A stretch of DNA of 64,000 nt. Source: Tricholomella constricta. Taxonomy: Eukaryota > Basidiomycota > Agaricomycetes > Agaricales > Lyophyllaceae. This document shows positions 29,782 to 41,143 of the stretch, one piece after another (position 1 is the first letter of the stretch; each line of letters opens with the position of its first letter). The stretch covers positions 310,001 to 374,000 of the forward strand of contig JAACJP010000002.1 of NCBI GenBank assembly GCA_013368375.1, in the 5' to 3' direction. The notes beneath the pieces are model-generated. The model ran no database searches and had not been told where the DNA came from. It saw only the letters and a list, made by a program, of their open reading frames with translations. A program made the translations under genes and the position numbers.

Positions 29782-31566
29782 ATGCTCACCAAATCTGCCG
29801 TGGATTGGACTGAATCCGCCACGCCATTGCCATCTGTCCCCCTCTCCAAACTTGAAAACCCTGTCGCTACCAAAACTATCCGTGATAATCCAGACCTGTT
29901 TAAAATTGTAACACCAATCAATGTCGACCTCTTTGAATCCCTCTTGTCGACTCATCCCAACCAACCGTTTGTCGCGTCCGTTTGTAAAGGGCTTCGGGAA
30001 GGTTTCTGGCCCTGGGCCGATACCCACTGGAAGGAGTACCCTGAAACTTTTGATGCTACATTCGGCCCGCCGACCGATCCTGCTGAAGCCCAATTCTTAC
30101 GGGATCAACGGGACAAGGAATTCACTAAGGGTCGTTTCTCGAGGCCATTCGGTACTGAATTGCTTCCAGGCATGTACAGTATGCCGATACACGCCGTACC
30201 TAAGCCGCACTCTGAGGACTTTCGAATGATAATGGATCAATCTGCAGGTCGTTATTCTCTCAACTCCATGATTCAGCACGACAACATCTCGGGCTATCCT
30301 TTGGATGACATGAGTGTCCTGGGGAATATGCTACTCTTCCTTAGAAAGGCCATAGGGGCAGACGCAGAGCTGATTATGTTTAAATCCGACGTTGCGGAAG
30401 CATACAGGCACATGCCGATGTCTTTCTACTGGTCGATTAAACAAGCGAATACCATTGACGGTGTTCGCTCTCTCGACCTCTGCAATGCTTTTGGTGGTAG
30501 AGGCGCTCAAGCTATTTGGATCTCCTTTATGGCACTAGTCATATGGATCGCGAAATATATTCGCCTCATCCACCTACTTCTGGTGTTTTCAGACAACACT
30601 TTTGGTCCTAACCTAGCCAACGACTACACGTTCTACCCACCTTACAAGAAATCGCTGCCATCCAATCAAGCGAAATTCTTAGTTCTTCTTGACGACCTCA
30701 GAATCCCACACAGTGAGAAGAAACAGGTGTCCGGTGCCCCTCTCGTTGTCATCGGAATCGAAGTCGATCCAAACAACATGACCTTGACGCTCCCCGCCAA
30801 GAGCAAAGAGGACTTGATTGACAAAATATCACGGTTCTGTGCGACCTCCAATGCCAAAACATCTTTAAAATTCATGCTCCGCGAGTGGCAAGCGCTAGGC
30901 GGCCATCTGAACTGGGCGTTTAATGTTTTTCTGCTCCTCCGACCTTGTACCTGCGCCCTCTACGCTAAAATCGCTGGCAAGGACGCTCCTAACGCTGCGA
31001 TTTGGGTTAACAACATCGTCAGGGAGGAGTTACTATGGGCCAAAGCACACCTCATACGCGCATCCGGCGTTCGACTCGTGCATTCCGTCGACTGGGATAC
31101 TCCGTCGGTGGACATAACGTTCTACTGCGATGCATCCTTGGAGGGGTTCGGGTTCTACCTTCCAGCCAGTCATACCGTCTTCTACGGGGAAATCCCGGAT
31201 AAAGCACCTAAGAACTTAATTTTCTTCTATGAAGCGCTCTGTGTCGTCTTTGCTCTGCACCACACAGCTCGCACCACAATCCCCTCCATGGCTAAAATCG
31301 TAATCTTCACCGATAATGAAAATACGGTCCATATTTTCTCCTCCCTGCACGCCTTGCCGGAGTACAACATCCTTTTGCGAACCTCCTGCGACTTCCTAAT
31401 GGAAACCATGCATCAATTGCGGGTTGTTCATGTGCCAGGTCGCGAAAATATAGTTGCCGATGCGCTATCGCGAAAGCTGTTCCACCTTGCGAAGCGCTCT
31501 GACTCCCTTCTGGCAATCAAACACTTTAAACCCCCCGACAGCTTACTGGGGGCGTTAAAATTATGA
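29782..31566 (+). CDS. Ngaro-like reverse transcriptase / RNase H
   Basis: The first ATG is at 29782; the frame is open from 29764. RT motifs: PHSEDFRMIMDQSAGRYSLN, MFKSDVAEAYRHMPM, then LLVFSDNTFG where related elements have a YVDD-type box. The second catalytic Asp therefore appears as Asn. RNase H: VDITFYCDASLEGFGF, YEALCVVFAL, IFTDNENTVHIF and HVPGRENIVADALSR. The stop overlaps the recombinase start as ATGA (31563-31566), which suggests termination-reinitiation coupling. Confidence 0.85.
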   Translation: MLTKSAVDWTESATPLPSVPLSKLENPVATKTIRDNPDLFKIVTPINVDLFESLLSTHPNQPFVASVCKGLREGFWPWADTHWKEYPETFDATFGPPTDPAEAQFLRDQRDKEFTKGRFSRPFGTELLPGMYSMPIHAVPKPHSEDFRMIMDQSAGRYSLNSMIQHDNISGYPLDDMSVLGNMLLFLRKAIGADAELIMFKSDVAEAYRHMPMSFYWSIKQANTIDGVRSLDLCNAFGGRGAQAIWISFMALVIWIAKYIRLIHLLLVFSDNTFGPNLANDYTFYPPYKKSLPSNQAKFLVLLDDLRIPHSEKKQVSGAPLVVIGIEVDPNNMTLTLPAKSKEDLIDKISRFCATSNAKTSLKFMLREWQALGGHLNWAFNVFLLLRPCTCALYAKIAGKDAPNAAIWVNNIVREELLWAKAHLIRASGVRLVHSVDWDTPSVDITFYCDASLEGFGFYLPASHTVFYGEIPDKAPKNLIFFYEALCVVFALHHTARTTIPSMAKIVIFTDNENTVHIFSSLHALPEYNILLRTSCDFLMETMHQLRVVHVPGRENIVADALSRKLFHLAKRSDSLLAIKHFKPPDSLLGALKL

Positions 31567-32556
31567 TCCCCATGCCTACACGGTCCAGACAACCCGTGCG
31601 AGAGGTCTGGAGTTGTGAGCATCTCATCCGCATGCGCGCCATTGCGCTCGGTCAAGCTACAGACACCACCACCGAGCATAATTACAATTCTGCATTGAAC
31701 TCCTATCTCGAATTCGTTCGCGCCCACGACTTCCCTGTTGAACCCACTGCGGACACCCTCAGCTTTTACATGGTCTATATGTCCCATCACATCCGCCCAA
31801 ACTCTGTCAACTCTTACTTATCTGGGATCTGTAACCTGCTTGAGCCATATTTCCCAAACGTTCGCAAAATCCGTAATTTGGCCATCATTCTTCGCTCTCT
31901 CAAGGGCTGCAGATGCCTGCGAGGCGTCCTGGTAAATCGCAAGAGGGCACTTACTGTCGAAGACTTAGACTTGGGCAGATTCTGACTGCCATGACGATAT
32001 CTTATTCCGTGCCCAGCTCTTCACAGGGCTCTTCGCCCTCATGCGACTAGGAGAACTTGCCTACCTGGACGACTACACGCTCCATAACCCCAGAAAAGTC
32101 ATTCGCCGGAACTCCGTCGTTGTCGACGACAACCAATACAAATTCTTTTTGCCTTCCCATAAGGCGGTCGTCAATTTTGAGGGTAACATCGTAATTGTTC
32201 TGCAGAAAAATGCACGTCACAACCCGCGAGCCGCATTGCTTAACTACCTGGCCAGTCGGGACCGACTCTTCCCTTTCAGCTCCCCCCTCTGGCTTAAAGC
32301 CGACGGGACCATCCCCACTCGAAGATTTTTTATCGCTCATCTCCGGCGTTTCTTCAATCGCGACGTCGCTGGCCAGTCTATGAGAGCTGGTGGCGCCACC
32401 GCTCTTGCGTCCAGTGGTGTCGCGCCTTCAATTATCCAAGCCATTGGACGTTGGTCTTCGACTACGTTCCAAATCTACATACGAAAACATCCCGTTATGC
32501 TTCAAGCTCTACTATACCGCCGCTCTGTCCACGATCCCTTCTACATCCACGATTAA
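31563..32556 (+). pseudogene. Tyrosine recombinase with a frameshift
   Basis: The N-terminal SAM-like part is 31563-31985 and the catalytic part 32041-32556. The second frame is already open upstream (DDILFRAQLFTGLFALMRLG), so about one base is lost or gained near 31980. Catalytic region: first Arg in LMRLGELAYLDD, SMRAGGATALASSG (H-x-x-R reads as Q-S-M-R, so the His is replaced), then IGRWSSTTFQIYIRKHP with the Tyr nucleophile. It would integrate the element by recombination instead of a DDE integrase. Confidence 0.8.
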
Positions 32557-32934
32557 CGCTACCACCTACTCCCCAATTAAAGCCACCAGCTACGTCTTAT
32601 ACTGTTCTTTTTTCATATTATTTTTGGCCTCCCTCCCCCCCCCCTAATTTCCCCTTCCCCCCTGGCCAATACTTCATACTTCATTTTTCATTTTTAAAGA
32701 TCACTCCTCACATCGTACCTCATCTTTTACTTAAGTTATTAGCATTACCTCGATCTCAAATTCAAATAAAGTTGGGTCAGCAACCGGCTGGCTTATTTGC
32801 CGCTGGCCCGCTGATCCGATTTCCTAAACTTTCTATCAAAGTCCGAAGAACCTGTAACGGAGTTACAGATTTTGGGGACCTTGTTGTTCACACTAGACGT
32901 AAGCTTGACAAGTCTGTCGATTGCTACGTATAGG
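32557..32934. other. Non-coding tail of the Ngaro-like element
   Basis: Pyrimidine-rich stretch (32560-32700), then a CTGTAAC/GTTACAG hairpin near 32853-32869. No gene was seen. Confidence 0.4.
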
Positions 32935-33073
32935 TGTACAAGGTTGTTTATACTTATTTAATGTAATGAATTAAATAGGCAACACCAGAAGGTGTTGCCA
33001 AACAATAGCGTAATCGTCTCGATAAGATACGATTAAATAACCAATATTAGATAAGATAGTGGGCGTCCTTACA
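32935..33073 (-). repeat. Candidate short LTR of a hairpin-rich element
   Basis: On the minus strand it begins TGTAAGGACG directly after a purine tract (AAAGGGGGGTA, 33074-33084) and ends CCTTGTACA. These are the termini expected of an LTR beside a PPT. The partner LTR is not in the window, so this is tentative. It is made of consecutive hairpins. Confidence 0.35.
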
Positions 33074-34135
33074 TACCCCCCTTTAAGATCGCGTGTAGCG
33101 ATCTTCACCAGGGAGTTGGGCAGAAAAGAGAGTAAAAGGAGGGTCTAGGTCCCGGCGACCTAGACCTATCAAATAATGCAAGAATACATAGGTATGATAC
33201 GTATTCTCGACTTAACGACAAGTGGCTGCATTAGTGCCACTGCACGGCCTCAAAGTGCCGTGCGACAATGAGTGGTGGTGAGGACATCCAATGTTGCGTT
33301 AATACGCAGCCTGCGGATTGCTCCTCGGGAGTCAGGTGGTCTGCACCTGACAATGGCGGTCGCCCCGGCGGTACGCCCTACGTGTCGAGGTCGGTTCGTT
33401 GACGGGGGGATTAGGTTGTCTCCCCGACCTATGACTCCATCACTGTGTCGGGGTCGGTGGTGTTGTTGTCCACCGGACCCTGGCTGGTGGTAATCACCGC
33501 CAGTGATAAAGGCCCTGTAAGGGCCGACACGGGGTCCACTTGGGTTTCGGTAGCTCCAGTTGGAGCTGCCACGACTGTGGAGGGTGTCGCGGGGGCAGGT
33601 ATAGCTGCCGCCGGGTCCGCCATTTCGACGTTGATGGACGTCGATCCCGATGAAGCTGGGTGATGCAGGCCTGGGGAGAGATATTCCCCCACCCGAACAC
33701 GGGGTCCTTGGAAGTGTGGGTCTTCACCCACAAACATCCATTCCGAACTCACTAGACAGTCCAGTGATTCGGTCTGGAATTCCACGTGCATCAGTGTTTG
33801 GATGTGCGTGATGTCGTCGGTGGTGGGATGGTACCACCCATCCCACTCAGGGATGGCGGGCGGAACACCCATTTCATCTAGACGACGAACTCGATCGTCG
33901 TCAACATTGCGGAACAGGTCCTTATAGGGACCTGAGTTAGAGTAGTTATGGTCCAAATAATGTAGACCATAAGTGTAGCTATGGTGTATCCAGCTTACTG
34001 GAATACCAATGTTGATAAGGTGTTGCAAGACACCTTGTTCAGTGATCCGCACCTCCGGAGGGATCACTTGGATGCGAGGTATGGTAACCTCAGGGCCTTC
34101 GATTGGTGTGAAAGGCCGATCTGGATTGGCCTCGT
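32955..34135. repeat. Array of more than 25 short perfect hairpins
   Basis: Stems of 5-10 bp with loops of about 4-15 nt follow each other almost without gaps. Examples: TATTTAAT/ATTAAATA (32955-32977), GGCAACACC/GGTGTTGCC (32978-32999), AAGATCGC/GCGATCTT (33085-33105), GGTCTAGGTC/GACCTAGACC (33142-33166), GCACGGC/GCCGTGC (33242-33263), GTCAGGTG/CACCTGAC (33331-33351), GTGGGATGG/CCATCCCAC (about 33824-33845), GACGACGA/TCGTCGTC (about 33881-33902), TTATGGTC/GACCATAA (about 33946-33972), AGTGATCC/GGATCACT (about 34041-34068). The stems differ in sequence, so this is not a simple repeat. The array runs through non-coding sequence and an ORF. Confidence 0.8.
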
Positions 34136-34159
34136 TATAGGCAGCCACAGTGTCACGAC
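33429..34159 (-). CDS. Unknown ORF inside the hairpin array, 5' end cut by hAT
   Basis: About 243 codons from the hAT insertion point to a stop at 33429. The protein has GLHYLDHNYSNSGPYKDLFR, VPPAIPEWDGWYHPTTDD and SEWMFVGEDPHFQGPRVRVG, then an Ala/Pro/Thr-rich tail. I do not recognise the family; a Gag-like protein of a short LTR element is one possibility given the PPT-like tract downstream. Its normal amino-acid composition suggests real coding even though the DNA is packed with palindromes. The true start lies on the other side of the hAT element or is lost. Confidence 0.5.
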
Positions 34160-37100
34160 TAGGGATTATCACGGGTTTTGAAACCCGTGCGGGTTACGGG
34201 TAGGGTACAGAGGGGTACGGGTCGGGGTAGGCATTCCCAGACCCCTGCTGAACCCGTACCCCCAAGACGGGTCGGCGGGATTTCCCGCGGGATTTCCGAA
34301 TACAGAATAGAAAAAAAAGCGGGATTATATGGCCCCGGTGGTGGCTGGTATATACAGAGGCTTGTATCTACTGTACAGTACCAAAGAAACCTTCTTTCAG
34401 CCCGATTCCATAATGCGGTGGCGTTATCCATTAAACATTCAACCCATCCAACTCATCCTTCGTCGTGATGTCAATCTCAACCTCTGATTCTTCAGCTGTT
34501 CCCGAGCGGCGCAAGCGCATCATTAGCGAGCGTGTAACCGAGAACGGGGATCCCCTTGCTGCAAGGAAAAAGGCTCGTGATGCCGCGAAGTCAGCTAAAA
34601 AAAATCCTGAGGTGTGTTTTTTTTCTTCGAGAACATGTTCTTACCTTGTTATAACTGTTGATTTAGGCAGCGAAGTCCACAGCGCCCACTACGAAACCCT
34701 TGGGAAAGGTAATGATTTGTTTTCGGTGGCTTATAGCTTGCTCTGTTAATGCGAAGAAATAGCCTGCTCAAAATGGGCGCCATCAGCCCAGCATCGAAGA
34801 TATTGATGATGAAGATACCCTCCAGCCTCGCAAAGCTGGTCCGAAAAATGCATTGCGCATCATTGAACTCTCAGATGGAAGTGATGACGAGGATACGGAC
34901 ATGCCGGAATTGATGCAGGTTGACGACGACGAAAATGAGAGCGATGACGAGAACGAGGCCCCCGCTGAGAGCGCCGAGGCTGAGCTGAGTGCGTGCCCAA
35001 TGTCTATCACAAATTTAAGCTAACAATTATGGTAGGGCGACTTTCGAAAGACTGGAACGCACCCATTTATGCCTTCTTCAAGCCCTCCCCTATGATTGAA
35101 TATATAAATGCGCGGCGTCTTCATGCCTTCGAGTGCAATGCTAAACACTGCAAGGGGAAGGGGAATGGGTGTATGGTCCGTCGTTACCTGGACACCACCG
35201 ATGCCAAGTCCACCGGCAACCTTTGCAAGCACGCGAAGATCTGCTTTGGAGATGCGGAGGTGGGAGAGGCTGATAAAACAGGAGACGTGCACGTAGCTCG
35301 TGAGGCGCTGAGGAACGTGAGGGACGGGTCAATTACAGAGGCTTTTGAACGCGTAGCAAAGTCGAAAGTGACTTACAGTCATCGCCAGCATACGACGACG
35401 GAATCTCGGTGTGTTTCCTTTCTACTCAGCCCCGAACCTGACCTGACTGAAAGCGACAGAGCTGAGATTGTGCGTTGGGTTGCCGAAAGCAAACGACCTT
35501 TTAAAATCGTTAACGATCGCGGATTTCAATCATTAATGAAGACGGGCAGGCCTGAATACCACATACCTTCTATGCAAACTGTCTCTCGCGATGTGAAACA
35601 GGTCTTTGTTCAGGTGCGCAGGCGCATCGCGAAGATGCTACAGGTAAGATGAGAGTCAATTTATGATGGAAACACACTGACTTACTTGCAATAGAATTAC
35701 CCAGGGCAATTGAACTTCGCGACGGATGCATGGACATCCCCCAATCATAAAGCATACATGGCTTTCACTGTTCACTTTGAGAATGAAGGGGCGCCGGTAT
35801 CGATGTTGCTTGACCTCGTTGAAGTTGCTAAGTCGCACTCGGGCGAGAATCTAGCAGCCGCGTTTGCTGAAGTCCTTGAAGCGTTCGGTATTAGTGATAA
35901 GGTACGACCCAAGTTATACTAATTGAAGTAATACATACCTGCTTTGCCCAGATACTCGGTGTCACAGCCGACAATGCTTCAAACAACGATAAGATGATTG
36001 AACATCTGGCTATCCTCCTCGATAACTTCCCCGGCGCCGCGAACCAAACCCGATGTTTTACGCACATCCTCAACCTTGTCGCCAAGAGTGTCCTTCGGCA
36101 ATTTGAGGCACCAAAATCGAAGGGCGCGAAGGTTCTTGATGACGCTGCAAGAGAGCTAGCCGTGCTTTTTGATGAACTCGAGGATGATGACGTGGCGTCA
36201 GATAGTGGAGGTAACGAGGAGGGTGATGAAGAAAATGAGGATGTGGATGATGAGGTCGTCGATGATGATGATGATGGGCTGCAAGACGAACGAGATGGGC
36301 TGTCGGAGGAGGAGTTGGCGACACTCGAGAAGAGTGTGAAACCGGTTCGACTCGTGTTGACAAAGGCAAGTCAGTTCAAACTCCGCTCTAACCTGATTAA
36401 CGAGACTTACCTTTTCGAACAGCTTCGAGGCTTTTCTTTGGCCGTCAAAAACTCCTCTACCCTCGCCCTTCCTCGATGGTACGAGGTTCTCGAGTCCATC
36501 GGTCTCAAGCCACGGATGATGCCGCGTGACGTAGCCACCCGCTGGAATTCCACGTTCGATATGCTCCAGTTCGCCACGGACTATCGCGTCGCCCTTGACA
36601 CCATGACTGCCGACCGTGACATGAACCTTCGACAGTTTGAATTGAGTAAGAGGGAATGGGGAATGGCCACCGAGCTTTGTGAGGTGTTACAAGTACGCCC
36701 TCCTTTGGATTTGTCACCATAAATGAACCACCTAACCTCAGCCTCAGATTTTTAAACACGGGACCCTTTTCTTTTCGCGTGATACCCCCAACATCAGCAC
36801 TGTGATTCCAGCCATGGATCACATCGACGAATACCTGGCAACAGCTTCAAAGAACCCCAAGTATTCCGAGGCCATTCGCGCTGCCCTCGCTCTCGGAAAG
36901 AAATGCCTCAACCGCTACTACGACAAAACTGACCACTCCGAGGTTTATCGGATCGCTATGGGTAAGTGGCCGCCTTACATTCTATCCCATTTGGGCTTGT
37001 TAACTCTTCTCCTTCCAGTTCTCCACCCTCGCCACAAATTACATTACTTCAAGAAAGCCGGGTGGGAAGAAACCTGGATCGAGGCCGCCCGCGACATCGT

Positions 37101-37893
37101 TCGTGCCGAATTTGACGAAACCTATGCATTTATGGATGTCGACGTTGCCCCAGACTCTGAAGCTCATGAAACCATGGTATGCTTCCTTGATTTACCTTGA
37201 AATTGAAGCTAATATTTCCTTCAGCCCTCGTCGTCCAACATCTTCGATGATTTGCCAGCGCTCTCTGCCCCACCGAAGTCCGATCTTCGTGACGAATTAG
37301 ACCGCTATCTCAGCACCGACCCGGAGCATGTTATCGATGCTCTTGCTTGGTGGCATGAGAAGCGTGTCGTTTATCCTCGCCTTCATCGTATGGCAATGGA
37401 TTATTTAACTATTCCGGGTGAGTTCAACGATTCGAGATGTCGTGTTCTATCCCTGACATTTGATATCTGTGGTCTCCAACTAGCTACATCCGTCGACGTC
37501 GAGCGTGCATTTAGTCAAGCCAGGCTCCTCCTCTCGCACGTTCGCAGCCGTCTTTCTGTTCAGTCGACACGCGCATTGATGTGCTTGGGTGTTTGGAGCA
37601 TCCTCGGCTATGTCAAGGACTCGGATGTGAAGGGAGTTGTTATTTTACTGGAGTTACGTGCAGATGAAGAGGAGGGGGAACTAGAATTAGACTGGGATAG
37701 AATTCTGTAAATGTATCTGGCCACATTTCGGCCCTTTTCCGTTGAACCCGTACGGGTTTTCGAACCCGCAAAACCTGCGAAAACCCCTACCCGAACCCGC
37801 GAAAACCCTTACCCCTTGCTGTGGGTGCGGGTTTGATGGGGTAAGGGTACGGGTAGCCCAGAATTACCCGGGGGTTACCCGTGGTTAACCCTA
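34160..37893 (+). mobile_element. hAT DNA transposon, apparently complete
   Basis: 3734 bp. Imperfect inverted ends TAGGGATTATCACGGG / TAGGGTTAACCACGGG (13 of 16 identical) are flanked by a perfect 8-bp target duplication GTCACGAC (34152-34159 and 37894-37901). The subterminal regions are full of ACCCG/CGGGT motifs on both strands. One multi-exon transposase gene lies inside. It inserted into the hairpin-rich ORF. Confidence 0.92.
34468..37710 (+). CDS. hAT transposase
   Basis: Multi-exon gene with about nine introns. Approximate coding blocks: 34468-34612, 34667-34708, 34755-34990, 35035-35643, 35695-35901, 35952-36691, 36747-36960, 37020-37176, 37225-37421, 37486-37710. A BED-type zinc region includes CNAKHCKGKGNGC and STGNLCKHAKICFG. 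Catalytic acidic residues of the RNase H-like core: Asp in NFATDAWTSPNHKAY, Asp in GVTADNASNNDKM, Glu in ATSVDVERAFSQARLLLSHV. That last motif opens the C-terminal hAT dimerisation domain. Acidic linkers lie at the N-terminus and between the second Asp and the insertion domain. No premature stop was noticed, and with intact ends the element could be autonomous. Exon borders are by eye. Confidence 0.85.
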
Positions 37894-37901
37894 GTCACGA
37901 C

Positions 37902-38279
37902 CGCCCCTAACAACCACCCCTAAAATCACATCCCACTATGCTTTCCCACGCCTACCCACTGTATATAACATGACACCACTTTTTTCCAGACTCTTCACCT
38001 CGATATTACCATTTGTTACGACTAGTTCCCGTTCCCGTTTCTTATTCTCTCTTACTCTCTCGGTTTACTCAGCTCCGCAATTGTATCACTTGTGCTCATT
38101 CGTTCGAACAAGCTCCGGTGAACATCCTCGTCAACGCTCACGACCTCCGATTACCCGATCGGAGCCCGTCTTCCTTGACGACGTCAGGCCTGTCCGCTTC
38201 GGTGGTCTCGGAATAACTCCGCAACCAGCGTGCTACGCAAGGTCCTAACATAATATCGAGGTCTCCCCACCCACCGGAC
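37902..38279 (+). promoter_or_regulatory. Leader, probably including part of the ChromoC 5' LTR
   Basis: TATATAA at about 37962-37970 and a pyrimidine-rich stretch precede the gag ATG at 38280. A CCTAACA end at about 38250 could be an LTR terminus. The 3' LTR is not in the window, so boundaries cannot be set. Confidence 0.4.
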
Positions 38280-41143
38280 ATGTCCTCAACGATAGTGGAG
38301 CCCAACACCACAGTCCGCTATCAAAACTTCGAAGGTCCCTCTTTCACACAAAGAAGACCTTCACCACCACCTTTCGAAACCTCCCCTGCCTCAACAGGAC
38401 ACATGACGCAAGGGACCTTCGGAACCAACAGGTCCAGGCTGGAACACAACATTTTCCAACCAGGCCAACACGAGGGGGACTTTTCCTCAGCCAGTCAGGA
38501 CCCTCGACGACCCCTACCCCGGACCCCCTCAAACGTATTCAACCCGTCCTACCAACTCGCCACCCCCAACTATCCCCCCTTACCACCATCCGCAACGGCC
38601 TCCGGACCTCCGCCTTCAAGTAACCAGACTCCCGGGTCATACTACGAAAGGTTGAGGCACCCGGAGATGTTCCAGAGGAGGGATAGGGCTCGGGAGGAGG
38701 GACAGGGACACTTCGCTCGTCAACAAAACCCCTTCCTACACGGTTCAGACCACGAAAGGATACTCTACAAGCTCCGCATGACGCGGGAAGAGTTTTTGCG
38801 ACAAGCGCACGAGCTCCTAGTCGAAACCATGGGGATGGATCATCAACCCCGAACACCGGAACAATGGGCCAACCTCGTGTTGTCGACCATACAACTGCAC
38901 GAAGCCCATCGATTACCCCCACAACTGACGGTGTTGCTACAAATGGGGGGAAACGAAAGAAGGTTACGCGCCCTGGCTGGAGAAATCCAGACGTCCAACG
39001 AGGGAAGAAGATTCTCCGACCCCCAAAGCGCGGGACGTTCCTTCCACATGCCAATTCAGGAGCCCATTCCCTCCAGAATTGAAACTAGATTCGAAGAACC
39101 TCCACGAGCGACAAGCACTGTCAATACGCAGACAGCTTTGGCTCTACTCAGGAGGATGAACCAAGGGAACGCACCCCCCAGCCAAGAAGGGTTCGAACCC
39201 ACCGTCACACCAGGGACAGACGCTCGAAGAGCTCCGACGTTCGGATTCTGGGGAGCCCAAAATTTGCAAAGGATCCCGAAGAGAACCCCTCTTTCGAAGG
39301 ACCGTTTTCCAGGCCAAATTCGGGCTTTCAGGGCCCACAGAGGACCTTCGCAAATCAAGAAGGACTACCTCCGAGGGAACCCGAGAACATTCCCCTACCT
39401 CCGTCGGAACAGGGAACCCCAACACTGCTATCATACGCTCACAGCTACGAATTACGCGAAGAAAACCGGGAAGGAGGGGAGGGAACACCCCCTAGAACAC
39501 AAGAAGACTGGCGCCAAACACCACCTCACCTGGCGAATCAGAACAGGAGGTCACCGCAAGGCCCACACCCAATCTCCCCAAGAGAACAACGTGGTATCGG
39601 AGCGGACCCCGGCCCCGGTCAAAACGTAAACATCCTCGACGGAAGGCAAGGGACCCAACAACAATTCCCCCAGTTCGAACAATACAGAACTGGCTACAAC
39701 CCCGGACCAGCCCCACCCATACCCGGCGGACGACCGAACCCCCAGTACAACGGACCACCTCCACAGCCCCAACCACCTCCGGGATCTTCGGGACCACCTA
39801 CCCCGAGAGGAACTCAATGGGGAAACGGCCCCGGAGGACCAGGAGGGGGAGGAGGAGGTTATTGGGGAAACAGCCCCAGAGGAACAGGAGGTCCTGGAGG
39901 AGGGGGAGGTCACGGAGGATACGGACCACCACAAGGACCAGGAGGCCCGGGAGGCCCCGGAGGTCCCGGACGGGGAGGAGGAGGCCAAGGAGGAGGAGGA
40001 GGAGGAGGCCCACCCGGAAATCCGGGAGGAGGCCAATTCGCAAACCCTCAACGGCCCCCACCTCCACCACAACAATTCTTAGGCCCAAATCAAAACCTGA
40101 CCCCGGAACAGTACCGACACCTCCTAAACCTGGAATCGAAAATCGACATCAGGAAACCGGACCCCTTCACTGGAAAAGAACCGAGGAGATGGAAGACCTT
40201 CGTCACGGAATGCCTAGTAACGTTTCAAGCCAAGGCGATTACCTACGAACAGGACCACCTGAAAGTATCATTCGCGAGCTCCTACTTAAAGGACGGAGCC
40301 ATGGACTACTTCCGCCTGCAACTCACGTACAACCCGCAACACCCAATGTTCACGAACTGGGAAGGGTTCGTACACGAATTGGGATCACGCTTTGGCATAC
40401 CGAACTCCAGGGTGGAAGCCGAGAATAACATCTCACGACTGAAAATGAAGGAATGGGAAAAGTTCACAGCTTTCATCATCAAGTTCGAACAGGAAGCATA
40501 CGAAACAGGCTGGAACTGGGTAGCGCTACAATTCACGCTGCGAAAAGTGCTCCCCCAACGAATCCTCAACGTCCTAGCCATCGCACCAAGCCCTGAAACC
40601 TACGAAGGTTACCGAGATCTGATCACTCAAATCGACCGGAGGTACTGGGAACATTGTATAGAAAATCCAGAGTCCTACAAACCCCTCTGGGCGAATAACA
40701 CGAATACCTCCAACACCTCCGCACGACCTCCGATTGGACCTTCGGCCGGACCCGCAAACCGCACAACGCCGCAAACGACTCAAGGGAGCAGGAATGCACG
40801 CTTGAACGCCGAAAGTCACGACCAGGACCCGGACACAGGTAAGGAAGGTAAGGCGCAAGACCAGGAAATCGCATGGGACGACGAGGAGGCCCTACAAGCC
40901 AACAACTTCGGGTTCAAGAAGTCAACACGCCCCTGGGTGAAGATCGACGAAGACGTAAAACAACAACGAATTCGAGACAAGGCCTGCATCCTATGCGGTG
41001 ATCTGGAACACTGGATGCGCGACTGCCCAACAGCAAACACCATGGGCAGAGCCACCTATCTCATCGGCGACGACATCTTCGAATTCCATCACAAGACAGA
41101 AGAGGGAAACGCGGGGGCGATTCAGGACTTGCCCGGGCTCTGA
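38280..41143 (+). pseudogene. gag: ChromoC Gag with one frameshift
   Basis: It starts at ATG 38280 (MSSTIVEPN). The frame shifts near 39272: after this the correct frame is the one of 40301-41143 and the first frame ends at 39629. A Pro/Gly-rich middle (39640-40080) precedes the capsid-like part (DPFTGKEPRRWKTFVTECLV, SYLKDGAMDYFRLQL, RLKMKEWEKFTAFI). A zinc knuckle CILCGDLEHWMRDC (C-x2-C-x4-H-x4-C) follows near 40987. The Arg-rich ORF at 39817-40428 is a shadow of the Gly-rich stretch. Confidence 0.8.

Larger units (their letters stand above)
28319..32556 (+). mobile_element. Ngaro-like tyrosine-recombinase retroelement (decayed)
   Basis: Gag-like, RT-RNase H and tyrosine recombinase ORFs in one orientation, with no integrase and no LTRs of the usual kind. 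This is the arrangement of DIRS/Ngaro elements. Gag has a nonsense codon and the recombinase a frameshift, so the copy is not autonomous. Outer limits (split direct repeats) were not resolved. Confidence 0.8.

Noticed and set aside
32955..34135. CRISPR-like or simple tandem repeat array
   Set aside because: The units are hairpins of different sequence; there is no constant repeat and no regular spacer.
39817..40428. Arg-rich ORF of 203 codons
   Set aside because: Frame shadow of the Gly/Pro-rich part of ChromoC Gag.
41141..41143. The gag stop of ChromoC as a nonsense mutation
   Set aside because: It lies in the stem of a -1 frameshift signal and the pol frame is already open, so it is a normal gag stop.
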